Shown here: positions 1-12,230 of the stretch, piece by piece
Layout of the letters: every line of letters starts with the position of its first letter
How positions within the stretch are numbered: the stretch's first letter is position 1
DNA from: Lolium rigidum
Lineage: Eukaryota > Streptophyta > Magnoliopsida > Poales > Poaceae
Length of the DNA: 64,000 bases
Assembly (NCBI RefSeq): GCF_022539505.1
Contig: NC_061514.1
Span: forward strand, 335,527,090 to 335,591,089
Direction: 5' to 3'
Notes under the pieces: model-generated
What the model saw: only the letters and a program-made list of their open reading frames with translations
Told to the model about the DNA's origin: nothing
Database searches by the model: none
Program-made: the position numbers and the translations under genes

Positions 1-770
1 AGTATTTATGCTCGATAGTGGGTTCATGCCTCCATTAAATGCGGGACGATGTGACGAAAGTTCTAAGGTTGTGGATGTGCTTGTTGCCACTAGGGATAAA
101 ACATTGATGCTATGTCCAAGGATGTAGTTATTGATTACATTACGCACCATACTTAATGCAATTGTCCGTTGTTTGCAACTTAATGTCGGAAGGGGTTCGG
201 ATGATAAACCTGAAGGTGGACTTTTTAGGCATAGATGCATGCTGGATAGCGGTCTATGTACTTTGTCGTAATGCCCAATTAAATCTCACAATATTCATCA
301 TATCATGTATGTGCATGGTCATGCCCTCTCTATTTGTCAATTGCTCGACTGTAATTTGTTCACCCAACATGCTATTTATCTTATGGGAGAGACACCTCTA
401 GTGAACTGTGGACCCCGGTCCATTCTTTTACATTGAATACAATCTACTACAATACTTGTTCTACTCGTTTTCTGCAAACAATCATCATCCACACTATACA
501 TCTAATCCTTTGTTACAGCAAGCCGGTGAGATTGACAACCTCATCGTTTCGTTGGGGCAAAGTACTTTGGTTGTGTTGTGCGAGTTCCACGTTGGAGCCG
601 GAATCCCCGGTGTTGCGCCGCACTACATCCCGCCGCCATCAACCTTCAACGTGCTTCTTGGCTCCTACTGGTTCGATAAACCTTGGTTTCTTACTGAGGG
701 AAAACTTGCCGCTGTACGCATCACACCTTCCTCTTGGGGTTCCCAACGGACGCGTGCTGTACGCGTATCA
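1..770 (+). repeat. Group 1 LTR, 3' part, cut by window edge
   Basis: This matches the 3' half of the complete group 1 LTRs at 3223-4824 and 19421-21020 and ends in the group's TCA terminus. The second copy of the surrounding segment reads straight through at 16973 with no LTR, so this LTR inserted after the segment was duplicated. CTATG at 771-775 is the expected right-hand target duplication; the left one lies outside the window. Whether it is a solo LTR or the end of a full element cannot be seen. Confidence 0.85.
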
Positions 771-1432
771 CTATGCATGTTCGTCTTGTCTGAAGTAAGG
801 GATATTTTCCATGATTTGAAATGGTTTGAGTATGCATATTGTTAGAGAAGAACATTGGGCCGCCAACCAAAGCCATGTATCATGGTGGAAGTTTCAGCTT
901 GGATATTAATCCTCAAATCTCTTATGAGAATATTATCTGTTGTTGAATGCTTAAATCATAAAAGAGGAGTCCATTATCTGTTTTCTATGTTGTCCCGGTA
1001 TGGATGTCCTCAAGTTGAGATCTATCAGAATCGAGAAATCAAATGCGATTTATCTCCTTGGACCTTTGTACAGGTGGCATAGAGGTACCCCTTTGTGACA
1101 CTTGGTTGAAACATATGTAATGTAATGATAATCCATGGAAATCCGAGCTAATTAGGACAAGGTGCGGGCACTATTAGTATTCGATGCATGAGGCTTGCAA
1201 CTTATAGGAAGTTTTATACATAACCCATATGAATTATTACTACCGTTGACACAATTGTTTCCATGTTTTCAAAATAAAAAGCTCTATTACATGAGTAATC
1301 CCCGCTTCCCTCTGCGAAGGGCCTTTCTTTTACTTTATGTTGAGTCAGTTTACCTACTTCTTTCTATCTTAGAAGCAAACACTTGTGTCAACTGTGTGCA
1401 TTGATTCTTACATACTTGCTTATTTGCACTCA

Positions 1433-2835
1433 TGATGACCCACAAGTATAGGGGATCGCAACAGTCTTCGAGGGAAGTAAAACCCAATTTATTGATTCGA
1501 CACAAGGGGAGCCAAAGAATATTTGAAAGCCTTAACAGCGGAGTTGTCAATTCAGCTGCACCTGAAAATAGACTTGCTCGCAAGAGTTTATCGATAGCAA
1601 CAGTTTTATAGCGATAGCAGTAGTGAAATATAAGCAGCGGTGTAATAAAGACAGCGAGTAGTGATTATAGTAAACAGCAGGATTAAAATACCGTAGGCAT
1701 AGGGATGGATGAACGGGCACTTGCATGGATAAGATAACTCATGTAATAATCAAGGCAAGGCATTTGCGAGATAATAATAAAAATAGTATCCAAGTACTAA
1801 ATAACCATAGGCATGTGTTCCGTATATAGTCGTACGTGCTCGCAATGAGAAACTTGCACAACTTCTTTTGTCCTACCAGCCGGTGGCAGCCGGGCCTCTA
1901 GGGAAACTACTGGTAATTAAGGTACTCCTTTTAATAGAGTACCCGAGCAAAGCATTAACACTCCGTGAACACATGTGATCCTCATATCACAGCCTTCCCC
2001 TCCGGTTGTCCCAATTTCTGTCACTTTGGGGCCTCGGGTTCCGGACAACAATATGTGTATACAACTTGCAGGTAATATCATAAAACAATGAATATCATCA
2101 TGAATCAATAACATGTTCAGATCTGAAATCATGGCACTCGGGCCCTAGTGACAAGCATTAAGCATAACAAGTTGCAACAATATCATAAAAGTACCAACAA
2201 CGGATACTAGGCACTATGCCCTAACAATCTTATGACTATTACATGATCAGTCTCATCCAATCCATACCATCCCCTTCAGCCTACCGCGAGGGATTTACTC
2301 ACACATGGATGTGGAAAACATGGATGGTCGATGGAGAGGCGTCGGTGGTGTTGATGGCGATGATCTCCTCCAATTCCCCGTCCCGGCAGGGTGCCAGAAC
2401 GGAGTTTCTGGTCCCGAGATTGAGTTTCGCGACGACGGCGGAGTTCTGGATATCTTCTGGCAAATTGGTCGAACCCCCGTGCATTTTTAGGTCAAGGGCT
2501 TTAAGTAGTCCAGAGGGGAGCGTCGGTGGCTAGCCGAGGCGGCGTCACCATAGGGCGGCGCGGCCCAGGGGCCCACCGCGCCGCCTTATGGTGTGCGCAC
2601 CTCGTGGCCCCCCTCCATCTCGTCTTCTGGCTCCGTAAGTCTTCTGTGAAAATAGGCCCATTGCAATTATTTCCGGGGATTTTCCTGAAAGTTGATTTTC
2701 TGCACAAAAACAAGACACCAGGGCAATTCTGCTGAAAACAGCGTTAGTCCGTGTTAGTTGTATCCAAAATACACAAATTAGAGGTAAAACAATAGCAAAA
2801 GTGTTCGGGAAAGTAGATACGTTCTGGACGTATCA
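1433..2835 (-). repeat. Solo group 2 LTR with TSD ACTCA
   Basis: A complete 1403 bp LTR. Read on the minus strand it begins TGATACGTCCAGAACGTATC and ends GTGGGTCATCA. The 5-bp target duplication ACTCA is present at 1428-1432 and 2836-2840. No internal region is attached, so it is a solo LTR left by LTR-LTR recombination. The same LTR at the same place in the other copy of the segment is 17635-19033. Confidence 0.92.
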
Positions 2836-3189
2836 ACTCATCATATTACTTTGTATTGACAATTATCCATGAGATATACATGTTGAAAGTTGAAAGCAAT
2901 TGCTGAAACTTAAATCTTCCTTTGTGTTGCTTCAAAACCTTCTATTAAAAATCTATTGCTTTATGAGTTAACTCTTATGCAAGACTTTTTGATTCTTGTC
3001 TTGAAAGTACTATTTATGAAAAGTCTTTGCCATATGATTCAGTTGTTTAGTCATTATCTATTTGTTAACAAACTATAGACCATTGCTTTGAGTCACTTCA
3101 TTCATCTCATATGCATTACAATAGTATTGATCAAGATCATGTTGGTAGCATGTCACTTCAGAAATTATTCTTTTTATCGTTTACCTACT

Positions 3190-3222
3190 CGAGGGCGAGT
3201 AGGAACTAAGCTTGGGGATGCT
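3190..3222 (+). other. Polypurine tract of group 1 element
   Basis: Purine-rich sequence with AAGCTTGGGGATG directly before the LTR start at 3223. The same tract precedes the LTRs at 19421 and 41471 and, on the minus strand, follows 50511. It is the expected plus-strand priming site for reverse transcription. Confidence 0.75.
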
Positions 3223-4824
3223 TGACATGTCTCCAACGTATCTATAATTTCTTATGTTCCATGCTAGTTTTATGACGATACCTACATGTTTTATTCATAC
3301 TTTATATCATTTTTATGCATTTTCCGGTACTAACCTATTAACAAGATGCCGAAGCGCCAGTTCCTGTTTTCTGCTATTTTTGGTTTCAAAAATCCTACAC
3401 AGGAAATATTCTCGGAATTGGACGAAACAAAATCCCACGGCCCTATTTTCCACGGACGATTCCAGAACACCGAAGAAGAGTCGAAGGCGGCGAGCAGGGG
3501 GGCCGCCCCATAGGGCGGCGCGGCCCACCCCCCTGGCGCGCCCAGGCGTGGGGAGGGAGCCCCCTGGCTCCCCCGACGCTGCCTCTTCGCCTATATAATC
3601 CTTCGTATCGGAAAACCCTAGTACCGAGAGCCACGATACGAGAAAAGTTACTGATACGCCGCCACCGTCAACCCCATCTCAGGGGGTTCTGAAGATCACC
3701 TCCGGCACCCTGCCGGAGAGGGGAATCATCACCGGAGAGCTCTACATCACCATGCCCGCCTCCGGACTGATGCATGAGTAGTTCATCCTTGGACTATGGG
3801 TCCATAGCAGTAGCTAGATGGTTGTCTTCTCCTATTGTGCCATCATGTTTAGATCTTGTGAGCTGCCTATCATGATCAAGATCATCTATTTGTAATGCTA
3901 CATGTTGTGTTTGTTGGGATCCGATGAATATGGAATACTATGTCAAGTTGATTATCGATCTATCATATATGTGTTGTTTATGATCTTGCATGCTCTCCGT
4001 TGCTAGTAGAGGCTCTGGCCAAGTTGATACTTGTAACTCCAAGAGGGGTATTTATGCTCGATAGTGGGTTCATGCCTCCATTGAATCTAGGACGAGTGAC
4101 GGAAAGTTCTAAGGTTGTGGATGTGCTTGTTGCCACTAGGGATAAAACATCAATGCTTTGTCTAAGGATATTTGTATTGTTTACATTACGCACGGTACTT
4201 AATGCAATTGTCTGTTGTTTGCAACTTAATACTGGAAGGGGTGCGGATGCTAACCCGAAGGTGGACTTTTTAGGCATAGATGCATGCTGGATAGCGGTTT
4301 ATGTTCTTTGTCGTAATGCCCTAAGTAAATCTCATAGTAGTCATCATGATATGTATGTGCATTGTTATGCCCTCGCTATTTGTCAATTTCCCAACTGTAA
4401 TTTGTTCACCCAACATGTTATTTATCTTATTGGAGAGACACCACTAGTGAACTGTGGACCCCGGTCCATTCTTTTACATCTGAAATACAACCTACTGCAA
4501 TCATTGTTCTTTGTTATACTTTGCAAGCAAACTTCATTCTCCACACCATACGTTTAATCCTTTGTTTTCAGCAAGCCGGTGAGATTGACAACCTCACTGT
4601 TAAGTTAGGGCAAAGTATTTTGATTGTGTTGTGCAGGTTCCACGTTGGCGCCGGAATCTCTGGTGTTGCGCCGCACTACACTCCTTCACCAACAACCTTC
4701 ACGTGGCCTTCATCTCCTACTGGTTTGATAACCTTGGTTACTTACTGAGGGAAAAAACTCGCTGTTGTACGCATCACACCTTCCTCTTGGGGTTCCCAAC
4801 GGACGTGTGCTTCACGCGTCATCA
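3223..4824 (+). repeat. Group 1 3' LTR (copy 1)
   Basis: A 1602 bp LTR from TGACATGTCTCC to GCGTCATCA. It matches 19421-21020, the minus-strand LTRs 10196-11796 and 48916-50511, and the partial LTR at 1-770. It follows a polypurine tract, so it is a 3' LTR. The matching 5' LTR lies outside the window or was lost; no target duplication could be tested. Confidence 0.9.
3592..3598 (+). promoter_or_regulatory. LTR TATA box
   Basis: TATATAA after a GC-rich stretch inside the group 1 LTR, in the position expected for an LTR promoter. The same box is at 19789-19795 in the duplicate. The transcript start is inferred only. Confidence 0.5.
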
Positions 4825-4999
4825 ATGTCTAACAGAGCCATCATATATATTAAGCCACGACACCTAAATCATTTTGGTACTTTGGTCTATAATCTGTGGT
4901 TTATATTTAACAAGAAACTTTAGTTACGCAATTGGGCAATCTACTGGTATGCGATCAATTCACGTAAATGAGCAATTCGGTCTAACACTATATTTGGTA
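4825..4999. other. Flank of group 1 LTR, nothing recognised
   Basis: Short AT-rich flank between the LTR and the Stowaway-like element, repeated at 21021-21195. I see no gene or known repeat in it. Confidence 0.5.
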
Positions 5000-5543
5000 C
5001 TCCCTCCGATTCAGTTTAACAAGCGCACATGTCGTTCAAGAAAAACTAAAACCACTAATTTGGCGGAAACTCAAAACTGATCCCAGGTGCATAACTGCAT
5101 ATGCTCCGGTATGTACAAAACTTTTTTTTTTCGAAACACAGTGTACAAAATATATTTCAAAAAATTAAAAATTTAGGAAAACTATTATACATGTTGAGGG
5201 ACATTTTCTGTGCGCATAAAGTTTCACAAAAAATTGGCATTTTAACACCAAATTTTGTCTTTTTCACACAGGGAACGAAACATGTCGGTTTATGTTGAAA
5301 CAATTTTGTGAGCATGTAATATGTCAAGATATACATGAGACATTTTCTTGTATTTTTAACATTTTAAATATATTTAAAATGCATTTCAAATAAATGGTGC
5401 ATATGCACCTGGGTGCAAAAACACCATGTCCATAATTTGGTCAATAAACTTTTGTGACATATAATTTGTATTTGGTTGATCAAACCAACGGTCTTAGTTT
5501 TTCTTAAACGATGTGCGTGCTCATTAAACTGAACCAGAGGAAG
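5000..5543. mobile_element. Stowaway/Mariner-type element (copy 1)
   Basis: A 544 bp element flanked by TA at 4998-4999 and 5544-5545. Its inverted ends read CTCCCTCCGATTCAGTTTAA and, from the other side, CTTCCTCTGGTTCAGTTTAA, close to the Stowaway end consensus. It is longer than a typical Stowaway MITE and has no transposase ORF, so it is a non-autonomous member. The duplicate is 21196-21737. Confidence 0.75.
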
Positions 5544-5975
5544 TAGCAAATATGAAAAAAAGAAAAGCAGTGGAACACGTATTTTCATAGGACTCTAACT
5601 GCCTCTTTTAAATTAACTTAAAATATGCAAAATTAACACCTACTACAAGAGGGAACACTCCGCATCGCGTGCAGCGGGTCCACACACTCTCGGGCCCAAA
5701 CTTATTATGTGCATGCAATCTTTGCTGACCGGTGCTGCTAGCTAAATGCATGTCATGTACACTCTGTACACGTACGCCTTCACGACTAGCTACTGCTAGC
5801 TCGCTCAACTCGGTAGCTTGATTTAGTCTTAATTGGCGAATCCCCTCTCTGGCAATCAATCGCTCGAGCAATCACTTTCTGTGGCGCGGAAGCGCTCGCA
5901 GAGCGAGTCAATTCCCTTTTTATCACGTAGTGTTTTAATTGCGTTCACACGTGTTCACACTAACAGCTTGTATTA
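5544..5975. other. Low-copy-looking flank, no gene seen
   Basis: Sequence rich in TGCATG and GCTAGCT-like words, duplicated at 21738-22169. I see no coding region. It ends at the duplication junction. Confidence 0.4.
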
Positions 5976-5977
5976 AT
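5975..5977. other. Duplication junction
   Basis: The flank (continuing as CTTGTATTACTAC in copy 2 at 22161) changes after CTTGTATTA into the middle of a group 2 LTR (CATGTAATAATC, compare 1740). One or two bases cannot be assigned. There is no target duplication, which argues for rearrangement and not insertion. Confidence 0.8.
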
Positions 5978-7054
5978 CATGTAATAATCAAGGCAAGGCA
6001 TTTGCAGATAATAATAAAACAGTATCCAAGTACTAAATAACCATAGGCATGTGTTCCGTATATAGTCGTACGTGCTCGCAATGAGAAACTTGCACAACAT
6101 CTTTTGTCCTACCAGCCGGTGGCAGCCGGGCCTCTAGGGAAACTACTCGTAATTAAGGTACTCCTTTTAATAGAGTACCGGAGAAAAGCATTAACACTCC
6201 GTGAACACATGTGATCCTCATATCACAGCCTTCCCCTCCGGTTGTCCCAATTTCTGTCACTTTGGGGCCTCGGGTTCCGGACAACAATATGTGTATACAA
6301 CTTGCAGGTAATATCATAAAACAATGAATATCATCATGAAACAATAACATGTTCATATCTGAAATCATGGCACTCGGGCCCTAGTGACAAGCATTAAGCA
6401 TAACAAGTTGCAACAATATCATAAAAGTACCAACAACGGATACTAGGCACTATGCCCTAACAATCTTATGACTATTACATGATCAATCCCATCCAATCCC
6501 TACCATCCCCTTCAGCCTACAGCGAGGGATTTACTCACACATGGATGGGGGAAACATGGATGGTCGATGGAGAGGCATCGGTGGTGTTGATGGCGATGAT
6601 CTCCTCCAATTCCCCGTCCCGACACGGTGCCAGAACGGAGTTTCTGGTCCCGAGATTGAGTTTCGCGACGGCGACGGAGTTCTGGATGTCTTCTGGCAAA
6701 TTGGTCGAACCCCCGTGCGTTTTTAGGTCAAGGGCTTTAAGTAGTCCAGAGGGGAGCGTCGGGGGCTGGCCGAGGCGGCGTCACCATAGGGCGGCGCGGC
6801 CCAGGGGCCCACCGCGCCGCCTTATGGTGTGCGCACCTCGTGGCCCCCCTCCGTCTCGTCTTCTGTGAAAATAGGCCCATTGCAATTATTTCCGGCGATT
6901 TTCCTGAAAGTTGATTTTCTGCACAAAAACAAGACACCAGAGCAATTGTGTTGAAAACAGCGTTAGTCCGTGTTAGTTGTATCCAAAATACACAAATTAG
7001 AGGCAAAACAATAGCAAAAGTGTTCGGGAAAGTAGATACGTTTTGGACGTATCA
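5977..7054 (-). repeat. Group 2 3' LTR, truncated
   Basis: Matches 1740-2835. Roughly the first 307 bp on the plus-strand side are missing at the duplication junction. The intact edge at 7054 is followed by the polypurine tract of the minus-strand element. Confidence 0.88.
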
Positions 7055-7085
7055 ACTCCCCCCAAGCTTAGCTTATTGCTTGTCC
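7055..7085 (-). other. Polypurine tract of Athila-like element
   Basis: On the minus strand, AAGCTTGGGGGGAGT lies directly before the LTR start at 7054. This is the plus-strand priming site and confirms the element's orientation. Confidence 0.75.
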
Positions 7086-9505
7086 TCAAGCAATTCAGTT
7101 AACAACTGAGTGTGATAAAAGAACTTTCACGAACACATTTGTTCGTATGATGTAAATATTCTCATGATATGGACGAGTACTTAGGCAATTCATAATAATA
7201 TAAATGCAAATAAAGTCATCTAATAGTTATGTCAATCATGAAAAAGATACCAACAAACTAATAATAAGCATCATGAATCATAGCTATCAGCAGGATTGCA
7301 ATGTTCATAAAGAGATATGATAAAGTGGTATCTCGCTTGCTCGTATTTGTACAACAAAACATAAATGCCCAGGCAACTCTGAATTTCATGGAAAGACTAG
7401 AAGTAAAGATTATCAAAGATAAAAGCATCAAAGTTATACCACAGCTAATCATATTTTGGGACAAGCATATTACACTAAGAATGAAAATTATGCTCTCAAG
7501 AAGGTGCTCAAAGAAAGGATGGTGACTCAACATAAAAGTAAAAGATTGACCCTTCGCAGAGGGAAGCAGGTATTAACATGTGCTAGAGCTTTTCATTTTT
7601 AAAACGAAGTAAAATTGTTTTGAGAGGTGTTTGTTGTTGTCAACGAATGGTAGTGGGCACTCTAACTACCTCGTCAACCAGACTTTCAAGAGCGGCTCCC
7701 ATGAAGGACGTTCTCTCTACCAGCAAGGTAAATCATCCCTCTTCTCTTTTGTTTACACATGTATTTTAGTTTCATTATGGATGACACTCCTCCCAACCTT
7801 TGCTTACACAAGCCATGGCTAACCGAATCCTCGGGTGCCTTCCAACATTCACATACCATGGAGGAGTGTCTATTTGCAAATTAAATTGCTTACTGATAAA
7901 TCAGGGCAAAACATGTGAAGAGATTTATTAATGAAAGTTAATTAATTTGGGCTGGGCACCCCGTTGCCAGCTCTTTTTGCAAAATTATTGGATAAGCGGA
8001 TGTGCCACTAGTCCATTGGTGAAAGTCTGTCAGGAGTAAATGACAAAGTTGAAAGATAAAACACCACATACTTCCTCATGAGCTATAAAACATTGTCACA
8101 AATTTGAGAAGTGCTTTGAAGGTTTTAAAGGTAGCACATGAAAATTTTCTTGGAATGGTTTGAAATGCCATGCATAGGTATTTATGGTGGACACTATGGA
8201 ATAACTTGGTTTTCAGGGGTTTGGAAGCACGAGCAGCATTCCCGCTCAGTACAAGTGAAGGCTAGCAATAGACTGGGAAGCGACAATCAAGAGAGCAATA
8301 ACTGTCATAATCATGCTTGCGACATAATAAAATTAACGGAGGTATAAAAGTGATACAAGAACTCTGAAGCAAAGTAAATCATCGAGGCTTAATTGACTTT
8401 TTGTTAAGTCATATGCATGCGTGAGCATGTGCCAAGTCAATTCAAATGAATTATTCAGAGGAGGATACCACAATGTCATACCTATCTATGAATAAAACAA
8501 TGCAAGCAAATATTTATGACATGCTACTCATATTAATAAATTAGAGCTAAACATGAGAGATCATGAACTACTAGACTTTCATTAAATGGCATATACCTCA
8601 CATGAACCAACTAAGCGTGCTTACATGAATGAGTATATGTACAAAAATGAAAATAAATAGAGTTCATACCAGCCTCTCACCACAGTCGAGTTGTCGTAGA
8701 TCGTCATTATTGCCTTTCACTTGTGTAGCTTAAATAATATGAAATTAAAACCAAGCTCCAACCACCGGAGACCGCTGAACTCCATAATAAACTTTACAAA
8801 ACCGAAGAAGAACAACAAATATTTTTGGTGTTTTCGAATTGGAAACAAGAACGAAAGTAAAATCTTTTTGGATTTTCTCATAGCAAACCAACGAGAGCAA
8901 ATAAAGCAAAATAAGGACAAGAAACCAAATAAACAAATGATAAAGAGAAACAATAGAAATATTTTTGGTCTTTTTGTGTTTTAGAAAAGAAACAAAGCAA
9001 AAACAAGAGAATGAAAACTAAAAGAGTCACACAAACACAAGGTGACAAAAATCCGTCAAACTTGACAGCAGTACAGTAATTATTTTGTTCAAAAATCTTC
9101 TGCTTTTCAACTCGAAAAGTGCTCAACTAACGAAAGTTAGATAATACCCTGGGGAACATGCACAAAAATTGGCTTCTCAAAATAACGTTCTGGCTATTTT
9201 TAGGAATTTTTTTAGTATCAGTCCAGAATCTGTTTTTAGACAGCACTTCCACAAATATCATCTTCCTCATATTAGAGGCAACCATCGGCACACAAATGAA
9301 ATAAAAAAGTAAAAGTAAAAGTTACTAAAGTAGTAACAACCTTCAAAAACTAAACTAAGAACCTACTGAAATAAAAATAACCGAAAGAGAAACAACCAAA
9401 AGAAATGAAACAAGTATGTACAAATGACCGACAATTGTAATATGCAATGAATGAGTGATGCCGGCATACCTCCCCCCAAGTTTAGGCTTTTGGCCTAAGT
9501 GGAGA
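7086..9505 (-). other. Non-coding 3' region of Athila-like element
   Basis: AT-rich, no supported gene. Around 7530-7640 and 8130-8260 it resembles the untranslated regions of the other elements on the opposite strand (compare 40140-40260 and 40980-41060). ORFs at 8717-9126 come from low-complexity A/T sequence. Confidence 0.7.
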
Positions 9506-12230
9506 TCAATCCCACGGTGCCCATGAGGTGGCACCTCCGTAATATGATGAAGAAGGATCCTGTCCTTGGTACAAGCTGGAGGACGCACCAGGATACGTGA
9601 CAGTGTACCTGTCGGAGGGCTCGGCGTCCTCGGAATCGTGCTGCTGGTGAAAGCCAAGTATCCTAAGCTGCTCATCCACCTCCTCCTTGGAGCGTGACCA
9701 CGGCCTCCTGCGAACACTGAACAAATCGGCTTGCGGCAAAGGGATTTCCCTCTCATCCCCGTCAATAAACAACATTCTATAGACAATATTTTCTAAGTTA
9801 GAGTCAGTTGTGACAAATTGGTGACTCTTCATAGCAGCAATATCAAGCTTAATAGGAGCTAATTTCTCATCACTAGGATCAACAGAAAAACCTAGATATG
9901 CAACAATACATGAAGCAACAATTTCTCCATAAATAGGTCCCTTATTAGCTAAGCGACGAGCAATGAGAGCACCAAGGTGATAAGGAGTACCTCCAGTAAG
10001 TGCAGCAACCAGGAAAGCAAGATGATAACTAGAAATGTTGCTAGTGTTCTCCCTACCAAGAATGCTTGTAGCGAGATAGTAAGTGAAATATCTAATGGCA
10101 GGGAGATGAATGTTCCTTATCTTGCCGCGCTGAATGGTGCGGTTGTCATCGTTGGTAACTTCTCGATAGAGTTCCGTCAAAGCTTTGGGGCGGTTTGCTG
10201 GCGTGTAGTTGACACACGTCTGTTGGGAACCCCAAGAGGAAGGTGTGATGCGTACAGCAGCAAGTTTTCTCTCAATAAGAAACCAAGGTTATCGAACCAG
10301 TAGGAGTCAAGGGCCACATGAAGGTTGTTGGTGACGGAGTGTAGTGCGGCGCAACACCAGGGATTCCGGCGCCAACGTGGAACCTGCACAACACAATCAC
10401 AATACTTTTCCCCAACTTAACAGTGAGGTTGTCAATCTCACCAGCTTGTTGTAAACAAAGGATTAAACGTATGGTGTGGAAAATGATGTTTGTTTGCAAA
10501 GAACAGTAGAGAACAGAGTTTGCAGTAGATTGTATTTCAGATGTAAAAGAACGGACCGGGGTCCACAGTTCACTAGTGGTGTCTCTCCAATAAGATAAAT
10601 TGCATGTTGGGTGAACAAATTACAGTTGGGCAATTGACAAATAGAGAGGGCATAACAATGCACATACATATCACGATGACTACTATGTGATTTAATCAGG
10701 GCATTACGACAAAGTACATAGACCGCTATCCAGCATGCATCTATGCCTAAAAAGTCCACCTTCGGGGTTAGCATCCGCACCCCTTCCGGTATTAAGTTGC
10801 AAACAACAGACAATTGCATTAAGTATGGTGCGTAATGTAATGAACACAAATATCCTTAGACAAAGCATTGATGTTTTATCCCTAGTGGCAACAGCACATC
10901 CACAACCTTAGGGGTTGCTATCACTCCCCCAGATTCAATGGAGACATGAACCCACTATCGAGCATAAATACCCCCTCTTGGAGTTACAAGTATCAACTTG
11001 GCCAGAGCCTCTACTAGCAACGGAGAGCATGCAAGAACATAAACAACACATATATGATAGATCAATAATCAACTTGACAGAGTATTCCATATTCATCGGA
11101 TCCCAACAAACACAACATGTAGCATTACAAATAGATGATCTTGATCATGATAGGCAGCTCACAAGATCTAACATGATAGCACAATGAGGAGAAGACAACC
11201 ATCTAGCTACTGCTATGGACCCATAGTCCAAAGATGAACTACTCACACATCAGTCCGGAGGCGATCATGGTGATGAAGAGTCCTCCGGGAGATGATTCCC
11301 CTCTCCGGCAGGGTGCCGAGAGCGATCTCTGAATCCCCGAGATGGGATTGGCGGCGGCGGCGTCTCTGGAAGTATTTCCGTATCGTGGCTCTCGGTGATA
11401 GGGTTTTCGCGATGGAGAGTTTAAGTAGGCGGAAGGGTAGAGTCGGAGGGCTGACGAGGGACCCACACCACAGGGTGGCGCGGGCCCCTCCTTGGCCGCG
11501 CCGCCCTATGGTTTGGCCACCTCGTTGCCCCACTTCGTATGCTCTTCGGTCTTCTGGAAGCTCCGTGGAAAAATAAGACCCTAGGCGTTGATTTCGTCCA
11601 ATTCCAAGAATATTTCCTTTGTAGGATTTCTGAAACCAAAAACAGCAGAAAACAACAACTGGCTCTTCGGCATCTCGTCAATAGGTTAGTGCCGGAAAAT
11701 GCATAATAATGATGTAAAGTGTGTATAAAACATGTGAGTATTGTCATAAAAGTAGCATGGAACATAAGAAATTATAGATATGTTTGAGACGTATCACGGT
11801 TCTCGATCTTCTTCGTTGTACCTATAGGAGCAATATCCAATGCAGCACAAAAATCCTTCAACTTCGTAGTAATAAGCACATCATAAATCTTAAATTTAAC
11901 TGTTGGTGTGAAAGATGAGTTGCTGAATTTAAAGCTTTCAACAAAGATTTTAGTTAGCCTATAAAATTGATCGCTCTCATCTTCCATATAGGTGGATAAG
12001 CCGACACTATTAATGAGAAACAAGAAGTCATCAAGTAGCCCTGCATTACGCAAAAAGTCAAAGCATGGAAAGGATGAAGCATTAGGAATCCCGTTGTCCT
12101 CAGCATCTTCAAAGCTAGGTGCAATGACATCCTCATCATAGGATCGCCTAACTCGAGTGGCTGCCCTTGAAGGCCTTTCCACTCTTGTCATATCCCTCTC
12201 GAACACTTCTCCAAAGGTATGGTTATGCAT
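9506..12230 (-). pseudogene. ATHILA ORF-1-like gene split by a solo LTR
   Basis: The coding sequence starts at ATG 12230, runs to 11797, is interrupted by the solo LTR 10196-11796, and continues from 10190 to the stop at 9506. With the LTR and one 5-bp target copy ignored, the frame is kept exactly and predicts 372 residues. Visible blocks are FPCFDFLRNAGLLDDF, FYRLTKIFVESFKF, LPAIRYFTYYLATSILGR and HLGALIARRLANKGPIYG, typical of the ATHILA ORF-1 / putative plant transposon protein families as I recall them. The C-terminus is Ser/Tyr-rich. Its function is not known; it takes the place of pol or env after the protease. Apart from the LTR it looks intact. Confidence 0.75.
10196..11796 (-). repeat. 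Solo group 1 LTR with TSD CGGTT
   Basis: A complete 1601 bp minus-strand LTR, flanked by CGGTT at 10191-10195 and 11797-11801. No internal sequence is attached. It lies inside the ATHILA ORF-1-like gene and leaves the reading frame on both sides undamaged, so the insertion is probably younger than most damage in this element. Confidence 0.92.

Larger units (their letters stand above)
771..3222 (+). mobile_element. Internal 3' region of group 1 element (copy 1), non-coding
   Basis: AT-rich sequence without a supported coding region. It resembles 40440-41470 of the group 3 element and, on the other strand, 50512-51550 of the group 1 element near the right end. It holds a solo group 2 LTR at 1433-2835 and ends in the purine tract before the LTR at 3223. 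Short ORFs here are chance ones. Confidence 0.8.
771..5975. repeat. Segmental duplication, copy 1
   Basis: This 5.2 kb stretch is nearly identical to 16973-22169, with the same order: element tail, solo group 2 LTR, tract before the LTR, group 1 LTR, flank and Stowaway-like element. The shared solo LTR sits at the same base in both, so the copies arose by duplication and not by independent insertions. Copy 1 stops at 5975, where a group 2 LTR fragment begins abruptly. Confidence 0.9.

Noticed and set aside
4000..4557. 185-residue forward ORF in the group 1 LTR
   Set aside because: Not kept in the duplicate at 20200-20755 or in other LTRs of the group.
8717..9126. Hydrophobic and Lys-rich ORFs on both strands
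   Set aside because: Low-complexity A/T sequence, open in several frames, no domain.
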